Part shown: piece by piece, positions 24,749 to 33,496 of the stretch | Position numbering within the stretch: position 1 is the first letter of the stretch | Layout of the letters: the number at the start of each line of letters is the position of its first letter | DNA from: Pseudomonadota bacterium | Lineage (GTDB): Bacteria > Pseudomonadota > Gammaproteobacteria > Xanthomonadales > Xanthomonadaceae | Length of the DNA stretch: 56,579 nucleotides | Assembly (NCBI GenBank): GCA_023399815.1 | Contig: JAEWOJ010000048.1 | Span: 1-56,579, forward strand | Reading direction: 5' to 3' | Notes under the pieces: model-generated | Told to the model about the DNA's origin: nothing | The model's database searches: none | The model's input: only the letters and a program-made list of their open reading frames with translations | Position numbers and translations under genes: made by a program

Positions 24749-25507
24749 ATGACCCGGCCCGTCCCCGGTTCCGAGCCATCAACCGCCGCTTCTCCCGCTG
24801 CCGATGGCAGTGGCGCGCGCGAGTGCCTGCACTGTTCGGTGCGCCACCTGTCGGTGTGTTCGGCGCTGTCCTGCGACGAGGTGCAGGCCCTGGAGCAGAT
24901 CACCCTGTCCATGCCGGTACCGCTGGGGGCCACGCTGGCCCGCAGCGGCGAACCGCGCGCGCACGTCTTCACCGTGACCGAGGGCGCGCTGCGGCTGGTA
25001 CGCACGCTGGCCGACGGTCGCCGCCAGGTGAACGGCTTCGTGCTGCCCGGCGACTACGTGGGCCTGAGCGGCAGCGACCACCACCGCTACGACATCGAGG
25101 CCATCGCCGAGAGCCGCGTATGCCGGGTGCCGACCTCGCAGATGCGCGACCTGCGCCAGCGCTATCCGCACCTGGAGCGCAAGCTGCTGCAGCGCGCCTG
25201 CCAGGAACTGGATGCCGCGCAGGACAACGCCCTGGCCCTGGCCCGGCTGCAACCGCCGGAGCGGCTGGCCGATTTCCTGCTGCGGCTGGCCGCGCGCGAG
25301 GCGATGCAGGGCCAGGTCGGCAACCGCATCGCGCTGCCGATGGGACGCGGCGACATCGCCGACCACCTCGGCCTGACCATGGAAACGGTCAGCCGCACCT
25401 TCACCAAGCTGCGCCAGCAGGGGCTGATCGCCCTGCCGCACCTGAACGTGGTCGAGATCCTGGATTTCGCCGGCCTGCAGAAGCTGGCCAACGACGACCT
25501 CGGCTGA
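24749..25507 (+). CDS. fnr: FNR/Anr-type oxygen-responsive regulator
   Basis: The 252-residue Crp/Fnr protein has an N-terminal cysteine cluster (C26, C29, C37 and C42 in ECLHCSVRHLSVCSALSC) and an internal C125 in ESRVCRV at the position of the fourth FNR ligand, so it should hold an oxygen-sensitive [4Fe-4S] cluster. The helix-turn-helix GDIADHLGLTMETVSRTFTKL contains the E-x-x-S-R recognition residues that read TTGAT half-sites. It should switch genes at low oxygen. No FNR box was found in its own upstream region. Confidence 0.93.
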   Translation: MTRPVPGSEPSTAASPAADGSGARECLHCSVRHLSVCSALSCDEVQALEQITLSMPVPLGATLARSGEPRAHVFTVTEGALRLVRTLADGRRQVNGFVLPGDYVGLSGSDHHRYDIEAIAESRVCRVPTSQMRDLRQRYPHLERKLLQRACQELDAAQDNALALARLQPPERLADFLLRLAAREAMQGQVGNRIALPMGRGDIADHLGLTMETVSRTFTKLRQQGLIALPHLNVVEILDFAGLQKLANDDLG

Positions 25508-25598
25508 GCCGCCCGCCCGGCATTTGACGCCCCGATTCCGGCCCTGCAAGCTGGGAACGCCCGCCGCCGCACCGCTGGCGGCATGTCCCGGAGGCCCC

Positions 25599-26045
25599 AT
25601 GTCGCGTCCCGTCGCCACACTGCTCTCCATCGCCATCGGCATAGGCTTCGTACTGCTGGCCGTGTACGCCTGCCCGTTGATCGCCGTCCACAACCCGGTC
25701 CCTGCCTGGCTCGCCGACGCCGGCCTGTCCGGCAACGCCTGGTATGGCGCGGTGACCCTGCAGGATTTCGCGATCAACCTGCTGCTCGCGCTGCCCGCCG
25801 CCTGGCTGCTGCTGCGGCTGGGGCGCAGCCGGCTGCGCTTCCACTGCGCGCTGGCCACCGTGGCCTTCGCCACCGCCTTCACCGTGGTGTCGGGCCTGCC
25901 GATGTTCTCCGCCGGTGGCTTCATCGCCGCCGGCTGGCTGCTGATGCTGGCCACCCTGCCGTCGGCGACATGGCTGCTCAGCCTGTTCGGACGCGGCAGC
26001 AGGCACGACCGGTCCGGCGACCTCCCCCGCCCGCACGCCGCCTGA
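25599..26045 (+). CDS. Small four-helix membrane protein
   Basis: The 148-residue product has four predicted membrane segments: LLSIAIGIGFVLLAVYA, FAINLLLALPAAWLLL, ALATVAFATAFTVVSGLPMF and FIAAGWLLMLATLPSATWLL. GGAGG lies 5 nt before the ATG at 25599. I recognise no family. It follows fnr by 91 nt on the same strand and may share its transcript. Confidence 0.7.
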   Translation: MSRPVATLLSIAIGIGFVLLAVYACPLIAVHNPVPAWLADAGLSGNAWYGAVTLQDFAINLLLALPAAWLLLRLGRSRLRFHCALATVAFATAFTVVSGLPMFSAGGFIAAGWLLMLATLPSATWLLSLFGRGSRHDRSGDLPRPHAA

Positions 26046-26118
26046 GCCCCGATCGCCGGCCTGGCGTCTTTTTGACCAGACCGGCGCGAATGCCCGCCGG
26101 CATTGGCGCGGCGGATAC

Positions 26119-26164
26119 TTGTCCACAGGCTTTCCTCGCCGCGCTCCACATCCGCTGTGGACAA
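26119..26164. repeat. Inverted pair of DnaA-box-like sequences
   Basis: TTGTCCACAG (26119-26128) and CTGTGGACAA (26155-26164) are exact reverse complements in the gap between the small membrane protein and thrC, which converge. TTGTCCACA differs by one base from the DnaA-box consensus TTATNCACA. It could equally be a bidirectional transcription end. Confidence 0.5.
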
Positions 26165-26181
26165 CGCGGCGCCGGCGCGGA

Positions 26182-27480
26182 TCAGTCCAGCAGCCTGTCG
26201 CGCAGCGCCGCGTATTCCGGCGCGCAGGGCTCGGCATGGGCCGGGCGCCGCAGCAGTTCGGCCAGGGCTGGCGGTACCGGCACTTCGCGGCCGATCAGCG
26301 GTTCGACCACCGATTCGAACTTGGCCGGGTGCGCGGTCGCCGCCACCGCCCAGTGCTCGTGCGCCGCCGCCTCGCCGCTGGCGCGCAGTTGCTCCAGCAC
26401 CCGCACCGCGGTGGCGGTATGCGGGCAGAACACTTCGCCATGTCGCTGATGGCGCGCGGCGATGGTGTCGCGGATGCCGGCATCGTCCACCGCGCGCGCG
26501 ACGAACTGCGCGCGCAGCGCCGCGTCGTCGCCGGCATACAGCCAGCGCAGCCGCTCGAAGTTGCTGGGCGCGCCCACGTCCATCGCATTGGCGAGCGTCG
26601 CCACGCTGATCCTGGGCCGGTAGTCGCCGCCGGCGAAATAGTCCGGCAGCACGCGGTTGGCATTGGTGGCCAGCACGATCCGCCCCAGCGGCACGCCGAG
26701 CGCGCGCGCCATGACCGCCGCCATCGCATTGCCGAGATTGCCGGTGGGAACGACGAAATTCAGCGGCGTGCCCTGCGCGGCGTGATGCGCCAGCGCCGCA
26801 TGCGCGTAGTAGCTCATCTGCGGCAGCAGCCGCCCCAGGCTGATGCTGTTGGCCGAGCTCAACGGCACCTGCGCCTGCAGGTCGGCGTCGTTCAATGCCT
26901 GCTTGGCCATGGCCTGGCAATCGTCGAACGAGCCGGCCACGCGCAAGGCGCGGATGTTGCCGCCCAGGCAGCCCAGCTGGTGCGCCTGCCGCGGCGACAC
27001 GCGCCCATCCGGATACAGCACCACCACCTTGAGGTTGGGCTGGTCGTGGAAGGCCGCGGCGACGGCGGCGCCGGTGTCGCCGGAGGTCGCTACGACAATC
27101 GTCAGCGGCCGCTCCGACCCGGCGCGCAGCCGCGACAGGCTGGCGGCGAGGAAACGCGCGCCGAAATCCTTGAACGCGGCCGTCGGCCCATGGAACAGCT
27201 CCAGCACGTGGTCGTTGCGTGTGGCCAGTCGCTGCAGCGGCGCCGGGAAGTCGAACGCCTCGACGCAGATCTTCGGCAGTTCCGCTTCCAGCGCGTCGCC
27301 GGCGAAGAACGGCTGCAGCAGCGCCGTCGCGGTGGCGGCCAGCGAAGCCCCGGCCTGCAGAGCACGGCGCGGCGGCATCCGCAGCGGAACATACAGACCG
27401 CCATCGGGCGCCAGGCCGGCAGCGATGGCCTGGCTGAGCGTGGCGGCGGGAGCGTTGTTGCGGGTGGAGATGAAGTGCAT
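26182..27480 (-). CDS. thrC: Threonine synthase
   Basis: The 432-residue PLP enzyme converts O-phosphohomoserine to threonine. The N-terminal MHFISTRNNAPAATLSQAIAAGLAPDGGLYVP is typical. PTAAFKDFGARF carries the Schiff-base lysine, VATSGDTGAAVAAAF binds PLP phosphate, and NFVVPTGNLGNAMAA follows. The ATG at 27480 is chosen by family similarity. It is the third thr gene, separated from thrB by a 172-nt gap holding repeat modules, unlike the tight thrA-thrB overlap. Confidence 0.96.
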   Translation of the reverse strand: MHFISTRNNAPAATLSQAIAAGLAPDGGLYVPLRMPPRRALQAGASLAATATALLQPFFAGDALEAELPKICVEAFDFPAPLQRLATRNDHVLELFHGPTAAFKDFGARFLAASLSRLRAGSERPLTIVVATSGDTGAAVAAAFHDQPNLKVVVLYPDGRVSPRQAHQLGCLGGNIRALRVAGSFDDCQAMAKQALNDADLQAQVPLSSANSISLGRLLPQMSYYAHAALAHHAAQGTPLNFVVPTGNLGNAMAAVMARALGVPLGRIVLATNANRVLPDYFAGGDYRPRISVATLANAMDVGAPSNFERLRWLYAGDDAALRAQFVARAVDDAGIRDTIAARHQRHGEVFCPHTATAVRVLEQLRASGEAAAHEHWAVAATAHPAKFESVVEPLIGREVPVPPALAELLRRPAHAEPCAPEYAALRDRLLD

Positions 27481-27515
27481 GGCGGGGTTCCAGGTAATGA
27501 AGTGCTGGGCTTTTC

Positions 27516-27640
27516 CCTTCTCCCAACGGGAGAAGGTGGCGCGAAGCGCCGGATGAGGGGCGGGCGAAGTCAGTGATGTCTGAACCACCTGGACTCCGTT
27601 GCCCCTCACCCCAACCCCTCTCCCGATGGGAGAGGGGCTC
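27516..27640. repeat. Short derivative of the composite repeat between thrB and thrC
   Basis: CCTTCTCCCAACGGGAGAAGG then GGCGCGAAGCGCCGGATGAGGGG at the left, and CCCCTCTCCCGATGGGAGAGGGG at the right, are the terminal modules of the element seen complete at 726-948, with the middle lost. Each module is a hairpin of at least 8 bp. The gap breaks the thrAB-thrC transcript region. Confidence 0.6.
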
Positions 27641-27652
27641 AAGATCAGGAGC

Positions 27653-28603
27653 TCAAAGCAACTGCGCGCCCGGGCTGTTCAATGGTGTCACCCAGCTCTG
27701 GCTGTCGAAGCCCGCCGCACTGAAGGCGGCCTGCACTTCCGGCGCCGCAGCCTCCGCCGCTTCGCGCGTCTCGAACCACGCGAACACGCTGGGCCCGGCG
27801 CCGGAAATGCTCGCGCCCATCGCACCGGCATCCAGCGCAGTCTGCTTGGCCGCGTCGAAACCGACGATCAGCGGCGCGCGGCGCGGCTCGACCAGCACGT
27901 CGCGCAGGCCGGCGCGCACCAGTCCGGCATCGCCGGCATGGCAACCGGCCAGCACCAGCGCCAGGTTCGTGCTCTGCGCGACGAACGCCTGCAACACGTA
28001 GCTGCCCTGCAGCGCGGCGCGCGCGCGGCGCGTTTCCAGCAGCGCATCCGGGTGCACCAGCAGGCTGTGCCACTGCGCCGGGACCGGCACCGGCACCAGC
28101 CGTTCCAGCGTCGAAAGCACCAGCCCGCCGAGGAACATCGGCCCGAGGTTGTCGCCATGGCGGCTGCCGCTGGCCACGGCCTCGCCCTCCAGCGAATGCA
28201 GGTACAGCTGCTCGCGGGTCAGCGGCGCGTCCAGCAGCGCGTTGGCCGCGACCAGCGCCGCCACGCACGACGCCGCCGAGCCGCCCATCCCGGAACTGAG
28301 CGGTATGCCCTTGTCGATCTCGACCTCGAAGCCGAACGGCAGCGCCAGCGCCTGCCGCAGCGCGATCAGCGCCGCGCCGGCGGTGTTGCCGGCCGCATCC
28401 TTCGGCAGTTCCGCGGCGGCGCCGCGGATCGCCGCGATGCGGACCTCGGGCACCTCGATGCGCCGCACCGTCACCGTGTCGCCCACGCCGGCCACGGCAT
28501 AGCCGAGCAGGTCGAAGCCGACCGCCACGTTCGCCACCGATGCCGGGGCGAAGGCGCGCGCCTCGTTTGGGCCGGCATCGGCCGCCCTGCGCCGCTCGCT
28601 CAC
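27653..28603 (-). CDS. thrB: Homoserine kinase (GHMP family)
   Basis: The 316-residue GHMP kinase phosphorylates homoserine. ARAFAPASVANVAVGFDLLGYAV is the N-terminal substrate region and GIPLSSGMGGSAASCVAALVA is the ATP-binding GHMP motif; GAMGASISGAGPSVFAW is the conserved C-terminal loop. The start is GTG at 28603, overlapping the thrA stop as GTGA, so translation is probably coupled. Confidence 0.96.
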   Translation of the reverse strand: MSERRRAADAGPNEARAFAPASVANVAVGFDLLGYAVAGVGDTVTVRRIEVPEVRIAAIRGAAAELPKDAAGNTAGAALIALRQALALPFGFEVEIDKGIPLSSGMGGSAASCVAALVAANALLDAPLTREQLYLHSLEGEAVASGSRHGDNLGPMFLGGLVLSTLERLVPVPVPAQWHSLLVHPDALLETRRARAALQGSYVLQAFVAQSTNLALVLAGCHAGDAGLVRAGLRDVLVEPRRAPLIVGFDAAKQTALDAGAMGASISGAGPSVFAWFETREAAEAAAPEVQAAFSAAGFDSQSWVTPLNSPGAQLL

Positions 28604-31107
28604 AGTCGCGCCCCCTCGCCCGCCGCCACCCGCAGCACGTCGGCGAACACGCCGGCGGCCGTCACTTCCGGGCCGGCGCCCGGCCCCTGCACCACCAACG
28701 GGTTGTCGCAGTAGCGGCCGGTGGTGAACTGCACCACGTTGTCGGTCAGGCGCAGGTTGGCGAAGGCGTGGTCGCCGGGAAGCTCGACCAGGCCGACCGT
28801 GGGCCGCTGCCCCGGGGCGAAGCGCGCGACGTAGCGCAGCACGTTGCCGCGCGCCCGCGCATCGGCAAGGCGCTTGCCGAAACCGGCGTCGACCTCGTGC
28901 AGGCGTGCCATGAAATCCTCCACGCTGGCCTGCTGCAGCGTCTCGGGCACCAGGCTTTCCACCGCCACGTCCTCCAGGCTGAGCGCGTGGCCGGCCTCGC
29001 GCGCCAGGATCACCAGCTTGCGCGCCACGTCCACGCCGGACAGGTCGTCGCGCGGGTCCGGCTCGGTGTAGCCCATCGAACGCGCCTGCGCGACCAGCTG
29101 CGAGAACGGCGCGCTGCCGTCGTACCGGTTGAACAGCCAGGCCAGCGTGCCAGAGAAGATGCCGGCGATCGCGGCGACCTCGTCGCCGGTATCGACCAGG
29201 TCGCGCAACGTGGTGATGACCGGCAGGCCGGCGCCGACCGTGGCCTCGTAGCGGAAGCGCGCGCCGGTGGCGGCGGCCGCTTCGCGGATGGCCTGGTAGC
29301 GCGCCAGCGGGCCGGAGCCGGCCTGCTTGTTGGGCGTGACCACGTGGATGCCGGCGGCCAGCCAGCCGGCGTAGCGGTCGGCCACCTCCGGGCTGCCGCT
29401 GCAGTCGATGATCAGCGTATGCGGCAGGCGCGCGGACAGCAGGTGTTCGGTGAAGCGGTCCAGGTCGGCCGGCTGCGCGGCGGCCTCGAACGCCACCTTC
29501 CAGTCGCCCTGCACCTGACGCGCTTCCAGCAGCATGCGGGTGCGCGACATGACCGCGCGCAGGCGCAGGTCCAGCCGCGTCCGCGCCAGCAGCTGCGGGT
29601 GAGCGCTGCGCAGCTGTTCCAGCAGCGCAGCGCCGACGTTGCCCGGGCCGATCACGCCGACCGAGAAGGTCTGCGGCGACAGCCAGAAACCGGCGTGCGC
29701 GGCGCGCAGCGCTTTGGTCGCGTCGCGGCCGTCGATGGCCACCGAGATGTTGCGCTCCGACGATCCCTGCGCGATGGCGAGGATGTTGACCTGCGCCCGC
29801 CCCAGCGCCTCGAACAGGCGCGCGGCCACGCCCGGCTGGCCGGCCATGCCGTCGCCCACCGCGGCCAGCACGCTGACCCCTTCGGTCAGCTGCACGCGCT
29901 GCACCTGGCCGGCGGCCAGTTCGTGCGAGAACGCCTGCACCAGCGCCGCGCGCGCGCGCGCCGCCTCGGCCTGGCGCACCACGCAGCAGATCGAATGCTC
30001 GGACGAGCCCTGCGAGATCATCACCACGGACACCTGTGCGTTGCGCAGCGCGGCGAACACGCGCTCGGCGGTGCCCGGCACGCCGATCAGGCCGGTGCCT
30101 TCGACATTCAGCACGGCGAGGTCGGGACTGAGCGTCAGCCCCTTGATCGGGCCGCCGCCGACGCTGGCCGCGGTGATGCGGGTGCCCGGGTGCTGCGGCT
30201 GGAAGGTGTTGCGGATGATGATCGGCAGGCCGCGCTCGATCGCCGGCGACATGGTCTGCGGGTGCACGACCTTGGCGCCGAAATACGCCAGTTCGCAGGC
30301 CTCGTCGTAGCTCAGCGTTTCCAGCTGCACCGCCTCCGGCACCACGCGCGGATCGGCCGACAGCACGCCGTCCACGTCGGTCCAGATGTGCAGCTCGTCG
30401 GCGGCGAACAGCGCGGCGAAGATCGCGCCGGAGAAATCGCTGCCGTTGCGGCCGAGCGTGGTGATGTTGCCCTTGCGGTCGCGGGCGACGAAGCCGGTGA
30501 CCACCAGCCGCCGCGCCGGGTGCGACTGCCGCCACAGCGCGAGCCTGGCCGCGCTGGCCTTCCAGTCCACGTCCACGCCGAGCTCGCCGTGGTTCACCAC
30601 CAGCACCTCGCGCGCGTCCAGCACGTCGGCGTCCTCGCCCAGCGCCTGCAGGTGGCGGCCGAGCAGCTGCGCCGAGAACACTTCGCCCAGGCCCTGCACG
30701 CGGTCCAGCACTTCCCGCGGCAGTTCGCCGATCACCGCCAGCGCGGCGAGGATCTCGCGCAGGCGGTCGAAGCGCGCGTCCAGCCATTCGATGGTCGGCC
30801 CGGAATGCTCGGCCAGCAGCGACACCGCCGCCGCGCGATGGCGGGCGCGCAGTTCGTGCCAGCGCTCGTCCCAGTCGCCATCGCCCGCGGCCGCCAGCCT
30901 GGCCAGGTCGATCAGCGCGTCGGTCACGCCCTTCATCGCCGACACCACGGTGACCTGCACGTCCTCGTCGCGCGCCAGCAGCAGCTGCGCCACATGGCGG
31001 TAACGGTCGGCATCGGCCACCGAGGTGCCGCCGAACTTGTGGACGACGGTACGGACGGCGGCGGCATCCGCGACGGGATCGGCGGGTGAAGCGGCAACTG
31101 GCGACAT
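28600..31107 (-). CDS. thrA: Bifunctional aspartate kinase/homoserine dehydrogenase
   Basis: The 835-residue fusion catalyses the first and third steps from aspartate to threonine. The kinase domain begins VVHKFGGTSVADADRY; two ACT-type regulatory regions lie in the middle (about residues 310-460: LNVEGTGLIGVPGTAERVF, VSVLAAVGDGMAGQPGVAARLF); the dehydrogenase starts about residue 475 (FSVGVIGPGNVGAALLEQL) and has TPNKQAG and VGAGLPVITTLRDL. Threonine feedback is expected for the family. The ATG at 31107 is chosen because GAGG lies 8-11 nt upstream; an upstream ATG at 31137 falls in the attenuator hairpins. Confidence 0.95.
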   Translation of the reverse strand: MSPVAASPADPVADAAAVRTVVHKFGGTSVADADRYRHVAQLLLARDEDVQVTVVSAMKGVTDALIDLARLAAAGDGDWDERWHELRARHRAAAVSLLAEHSGPTIEWLDARFDRLREILAALAVIGELPREVLDRVQGLGEVFSAQLLGRHLQALGEDADVLDAREVLVVNHGELGVDVDWKASAARLALWRQSHPARRLVVTGFVARDRKGNITTLGRNGSDFSGAIFAALFAADELHIWTDVDGVLSADPRVVPEAVQLETLSYDEACELAYFGAKVVHPQTMSPAIERGLPIIIRNTFQPQHPGTRITAASVGGGPIKGLTLSPDLAVLNVEGTGLIGVPGTAERVFAALRNAQVSVVMISQGSSEHSICCVVRQAEAARARAALVQAFSHELAAGQVQRVQLTEGVSVLAAVGDGMAGQPGVAARLFEALGRAQVNILAIAQGSSERNISVAIDGRDATKALRAAHAGFWLSPQTFSVGVIGPGNVGAALLEQLRSAHPQLLARTRLDLRLRAVMSRTRMLLEARQVQGDWKVAFEAAAQPADLDRFTEHLLSARLPHTLIIDCSGSPEVADRYAGWLAAGIHVVTPNKQAGSGPLARYQAIREAAAATGARFRYEATVGAGLPVITTLRDLVDTGDEVAAIAGIFSGTLAWLFNRYDGSAPFSQLVAQARSMGYTEPDPRDDLSGVDVARKLVILAREAGHALSLEDVAVESLVPETLQQASVEDFMARLHEVDAGFGKRLADARARGNVLRYVARFAPGQRPTVGLVELPGDHAFANLRLTDNVVQFTTGRYCDNPLVVQGPGAGPEVTAAGVFADVLRVAAGEGARL

Positions 31108-31126
31108 CGGATGGACCTCGGCTGGA

Positions 31127-31182
31127 GGCCCCGACACGCATCAGGATGGAGTTCCCCCGCATCCTGATCCGGGTGCGGGGCC
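31127..31182 (-). promoter_or_regulatory. Alternative hairpins of a candidate thr attenuator
   Basis: Between leader stop and thrA three stems compete. Stem a pairs 31155-31161 with 31174-31180 (CCCCGCA/TGCGGGG). Stem b pairs 31140-31148 with 31160-31168 (ATCAGGATG/CATCCTGAT). Stem c pairs 31127-31133 with 31176-31182 (GGCCCCG/CGGGGCC), extendable by CAC/GTG around a bulge. Stem a excludes both b and c, which can form together. No U-run follows, so control may be on thrA translation or Rho access. Confidence 0.6.
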
Positions 31183-31196
31183 GTGGTGTTCGGAAA

Positions 31197-31331
31197 CTAC
31201 GCGAAGACGACGGGCCGCACCGGGCGAGTGGTGACGGTAATGGTGGTAGTGGTGGCAATGGACACGCGGCCGCCGGCCGGCGCGCCGATGGGCGTGCGGG
31301 CGATGGCGAGGGCGGGCTGCGGCGTGTTCAT
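31197..31331 (-). CDS. thrL: Threonine-rich leader peptide of the thr operon
   Basis: A 44-codon frame starts at ATG 31331 and ends at TAG 31197, 89 nt before thrA. Its second half reads SIATTTTITVTTRPVRP: seven threonine and two isoleucine codons within 11 positions, like the E. coli thr leader. Ribosome stalling there at low charged threonyl- or isoleucyl-tRNA could shift the hairpins at 31127-31182. A GTG at 31265 would give a 22-residue peptide closer in size to ThrL. No strong ribosome-binding site is visible for either start. An 8-codon frame (MAVVLLGA) ends in the ATGA that begins the leader. Confidence 0.75.
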   Translation of the reverse strand: MNTPQPALAIARTPIGAPAGGRVSIATTTTITVTTRPVRPVVFA

Positions 31332-31339
31332 GCGCCCAA

Positions 31340-31392
31340 GAGGACAACAGCCATGAACGGGCTGTCAAGTGCTGCGATGCAAAAGAGCACTT
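31340..31392 (-). promoter_or_regulatory. Candidate thr promoter with an inverted repeat
   Basis: On the minus strand a perfect -35 hexamer TTGACA (31363-31368) precedes the leader start by about 32 nt; no good -10 is visible 16-18 nt beyond it. AAGTGCT (31367-31373) and AGCACTT (31386-31392) form a 7-bp inverted repeat overlapping the -35 and could be a protein site. The rest of the 31393-31596 gap shows nothing I can assign. Confidence 0.4.
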
Positions 31393-31596
31393 GCCGGCAT
31401 CGTCAACGAAACCGCAGGCATCGGTTGCAAATGTCATCAACGGCCAACATCGCGCATCTGACCGGCAAGCGTCGCGCAAAAGCCTGTCCGTTGCGCCGAT
31501 CTCCCGGAACCGGCAGGTCTTCGGCAATGGGCGGCAACCACACATCCACTGCGCCGCGCATCGATGCGCCCCTGCCCGCCTGCGCGGAATCGGCGC

Positions 31597-32544
31597 TCAG
31601 CTGGGCGCGAGCGCCGCGGCCGCCGGGCGGTGCGCCGCGGCGCTCAGCACCACGCCGGCAACCAGGCAGGCGGCGGCCAACAGTTCCAGCGGCAAGGGCC
31701 AGCGCTGCTGCCACAGGAAGCCGTACAGCAGGCCGAACAGAGTCTCGAACACGATCATCTGCCCGCCCAGGGTGAGCGGCAACGCGCGGCTGGCGCGGTT
31801 CCAGCAGGCATTGCCGAGGATCGAGGCGAACACCGCCACCGCGGCGGCGATCAGCCAGAACAGCCCCCATTCCGACGCCGGGCGCCCCTGCCCGCCACCG
31901 GCGAACGCGAGCGGGGCGACCAGCAGCGCCAGCCCGCCCGTCGCCACGCCGGTCAGCAGCGACCAGTCGTGGCCCGACACGTCGGGGCAGCGCGCCAGCC
32001 AGCGCGCGTTGCCGACCGAATAGACGGTCCACGACACCAGCGCGCCGACGCCGCACAACAGGCCGACCAGGCGCTGCCCGACGCTGGCCTGCACATGCGA
32101 GGACACCATCGCCGCCCAGCCCATCAGCACCACGCCGGCCACGCACAGCGCCAGTGCCGGCGCCAGCTTCGACAGCGGCACCGCGCCCGGTTCGCGCGAT
32201 GCGGTGACCGCCACCAGCACCGGCACCATGCCGACGATCAGCGAGGCCGCCGCGCCGCCGCTCCACTGCACCGAGATGGAGAGCAGCACGTAGTACAGCA
32301 GGTTGCCCAGCAGGCTGAGCCAGGCCAGCGCGACCCATTCGCCGCGGCCGATGCGCGCACGCAGCGCCGACCAGCGCGGCACCAGCAGCGCGACCGCAAT
32401 CAGGCCGTAGACCAGGTAGCGCGCGGCGGCCAGCAGCGGCGCGAACCCGGACAGCATCGCCGGCGCCAGGAACACCACGCCCCACAGCGCACCGGAGGCC
32501 ACGCCGTTGGCGATGCCAACGCTCATCGAACGGTTCACGCTCAC
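31597..32544 (-). CDS. EamA/DMT family transporter
   Basis: The 315-residue product has ten hydrophobic segments in two EamA halves; GIANGVASGALWGVVFLAPAMLSGF opens the first and a second half begins near SVGQRLVGLLCGVGALVSWTVYSVGN. Substrates of this superfamily are small metabolites or amino acids; none is assigned. Start may be GTG 32544 or ATG 32526. An AraC regulator lies 64 nt upstream on the same strand, so the two may form a unit. Confidence 0.85.
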   Translation of the reverse strand: MSVNRSMSVGIANGVASGALWGVVFLAPAMLSGFAPLLAAARYLVYGLIAVALLVPRWSALRARIGRGEWVALAWLSLLGNLLYYVLLSISVQWSGGAAASLIVGMVPVLVAVTASREPGAVPLSKLAPALALCVAGVVLMGWAAMVSSHVQASVGQRLVGLLCGVGALVSWTVYSVGNARWLARCPDVSGHDWSLLTGVATGGLALLVAPLAFAGGGQGRPASEWGLFWLIAAAVAVFASILGNACWNRASRALPLTLGGQMIVFETLFGLLYGFLWQQRWPLPLELLAAACLVAGVVLSAAAHRPAAAALAPS

Positions 32545-32608
32545 TGCACCATCACCATGGAGGGGCGCGCAGTGTAGGCAGGCCGCCGCGCGGGCGTCTT
32601 GACCGAGG

Positions 32609-33307
32609 CTACTGCTGCCCGGCGCGCCACTGCCGCGGCGTCATCCCGCTTTCCCGGCGCAGTGCGCGGGTCAGCGCGCTCTGTTCGGAATAGCCCGCGC
32701 GCTGGGCGATGTCGCTGATGCGGGCGTCGCTGCCGCGCAGTTGCTGCTTGGCCCAGCGCAGGCGCGCGGCACTGACCCAGGCCTGCGGCGACAGGCCGAA
32801 CTCGCGGCCGAACAGGGCATGCAGGCGGCTGCTGCCGACGCCGACCGCGGCCGCCATGCGCGCCACCGTCCAGTCCGCCCCCGGCGCCGCGGCGACCGAC
32901 ATGCACAGCGCCTGCAGCCGCGCGCCACTGCCCGCCGGGGCGAAATACCGCAACAGCGGCGGCAGCGGGTCTTCCCGCATGCCGTGGGCGCGGAGGTGCT
33001 GCAAGCGCTGGCGGATGTCCTTCGACAGCGCCAGCCAGCGCTGCCGGCACAGGTGTTCGAGCGTGTCGTCGTCGAGCACGCCGGGATGGCAGTCGATGAT
33101 CAGACAGCAGTTGTCGCCCAGCGCTTCCAGGTCGTGCGTTTCGCCCGGAGCGACGAAGGCGCCCTGCAGCAGGTCCAGATGACCGCCGGCCCCGCCCACC
33201 TCGAACTGCAGGTCGCCGCGCACCGGCAGCACCCATTGCGCGTAGTCGTGGCATTCCAGCCCGGTGGGGCGCAGATAGCGGCGCAGGTGGCGGTCGGCGG
33301 AGAGCAT
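32609..33307 (-). CDS. AraC family transcriptional regulator
   Basis: The 232-residue product has an N-terminal cupin-like sensor (VRGDLQFEVGG, GAFVAPGETHDLEAL) and a C-terminal AraC double helix-turn-helix from about residue 140: WTVARMAAAVGVGSSRLHALFGREFGLSPQAWV and ISDIAQRAGYSEQSALTRALRRESGMTPRQWR. It probably controls the downstream EamA gene. The effector is unknown. Confidence 0.9.
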   Translation of the reverse strand: MLSADRHLRRYLRPTGLECHDYAQWVLPVRGDLQFEVGGAGGHLDLLQGAFVAPGETHDLEALGDNCCLIIDCHPGVLDDDTLEHLCRQRWLALSKDIRQRLQHLRAHGMREDPLPPLLRYFAPAGSGARLQALCMSVAAAPGADWTVARMAAAVGVGSSRLHALFGREFGLSPQAWVSAARLRWAKQQLRGSDARISDIAQRAGYSEQSALTRALRRESGMTPRQWRAGQQ

Positions 33308-33419
33308 GGGCGCCAGTCTGTGCGCGCCGACGCCGGCGCCGCAAGCCTGCGGCGGAAGAGAAGAAGCAGATGGGCGCAGAGGCTGCCTGCCGGCGCTCCC
33401 CGGCCGGCCATCGATGCGA

Positions 33420-33496
33420 TGGCGGCCCCGACACGATTCGAACGTGCGACCTGTCCCTTAGGAGGGGACCGCTCTATCCAGCTGAGCTACGGGGCC
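33420..33496 (-). tRNA. tRNA-Arg (anticodon CCT)
   Basis: The minus strand folds into a standard cloverleaf: acceptor GGCCCCG/CGGGGCC, D-arm GCTC/GAGC, anticodon stem GTCCC/GGGAC around loop CTCCTAA (anticodon CCT, reading AGG), T-arm GCACG-TTCGAAT-CGTGT, discriminator G and an encoded CCA (33420-33422). CACAAT at 33508-33513 is a plausible -10 site just upstream. Confidence 0.97.

Noticed and set aside
24600..24800. An FNR box upstream of fnr or hisS
   Set aside because: TTGATCAC occurs at the hisS start but the second half-site (ATCAA at the right spacing) is absent.
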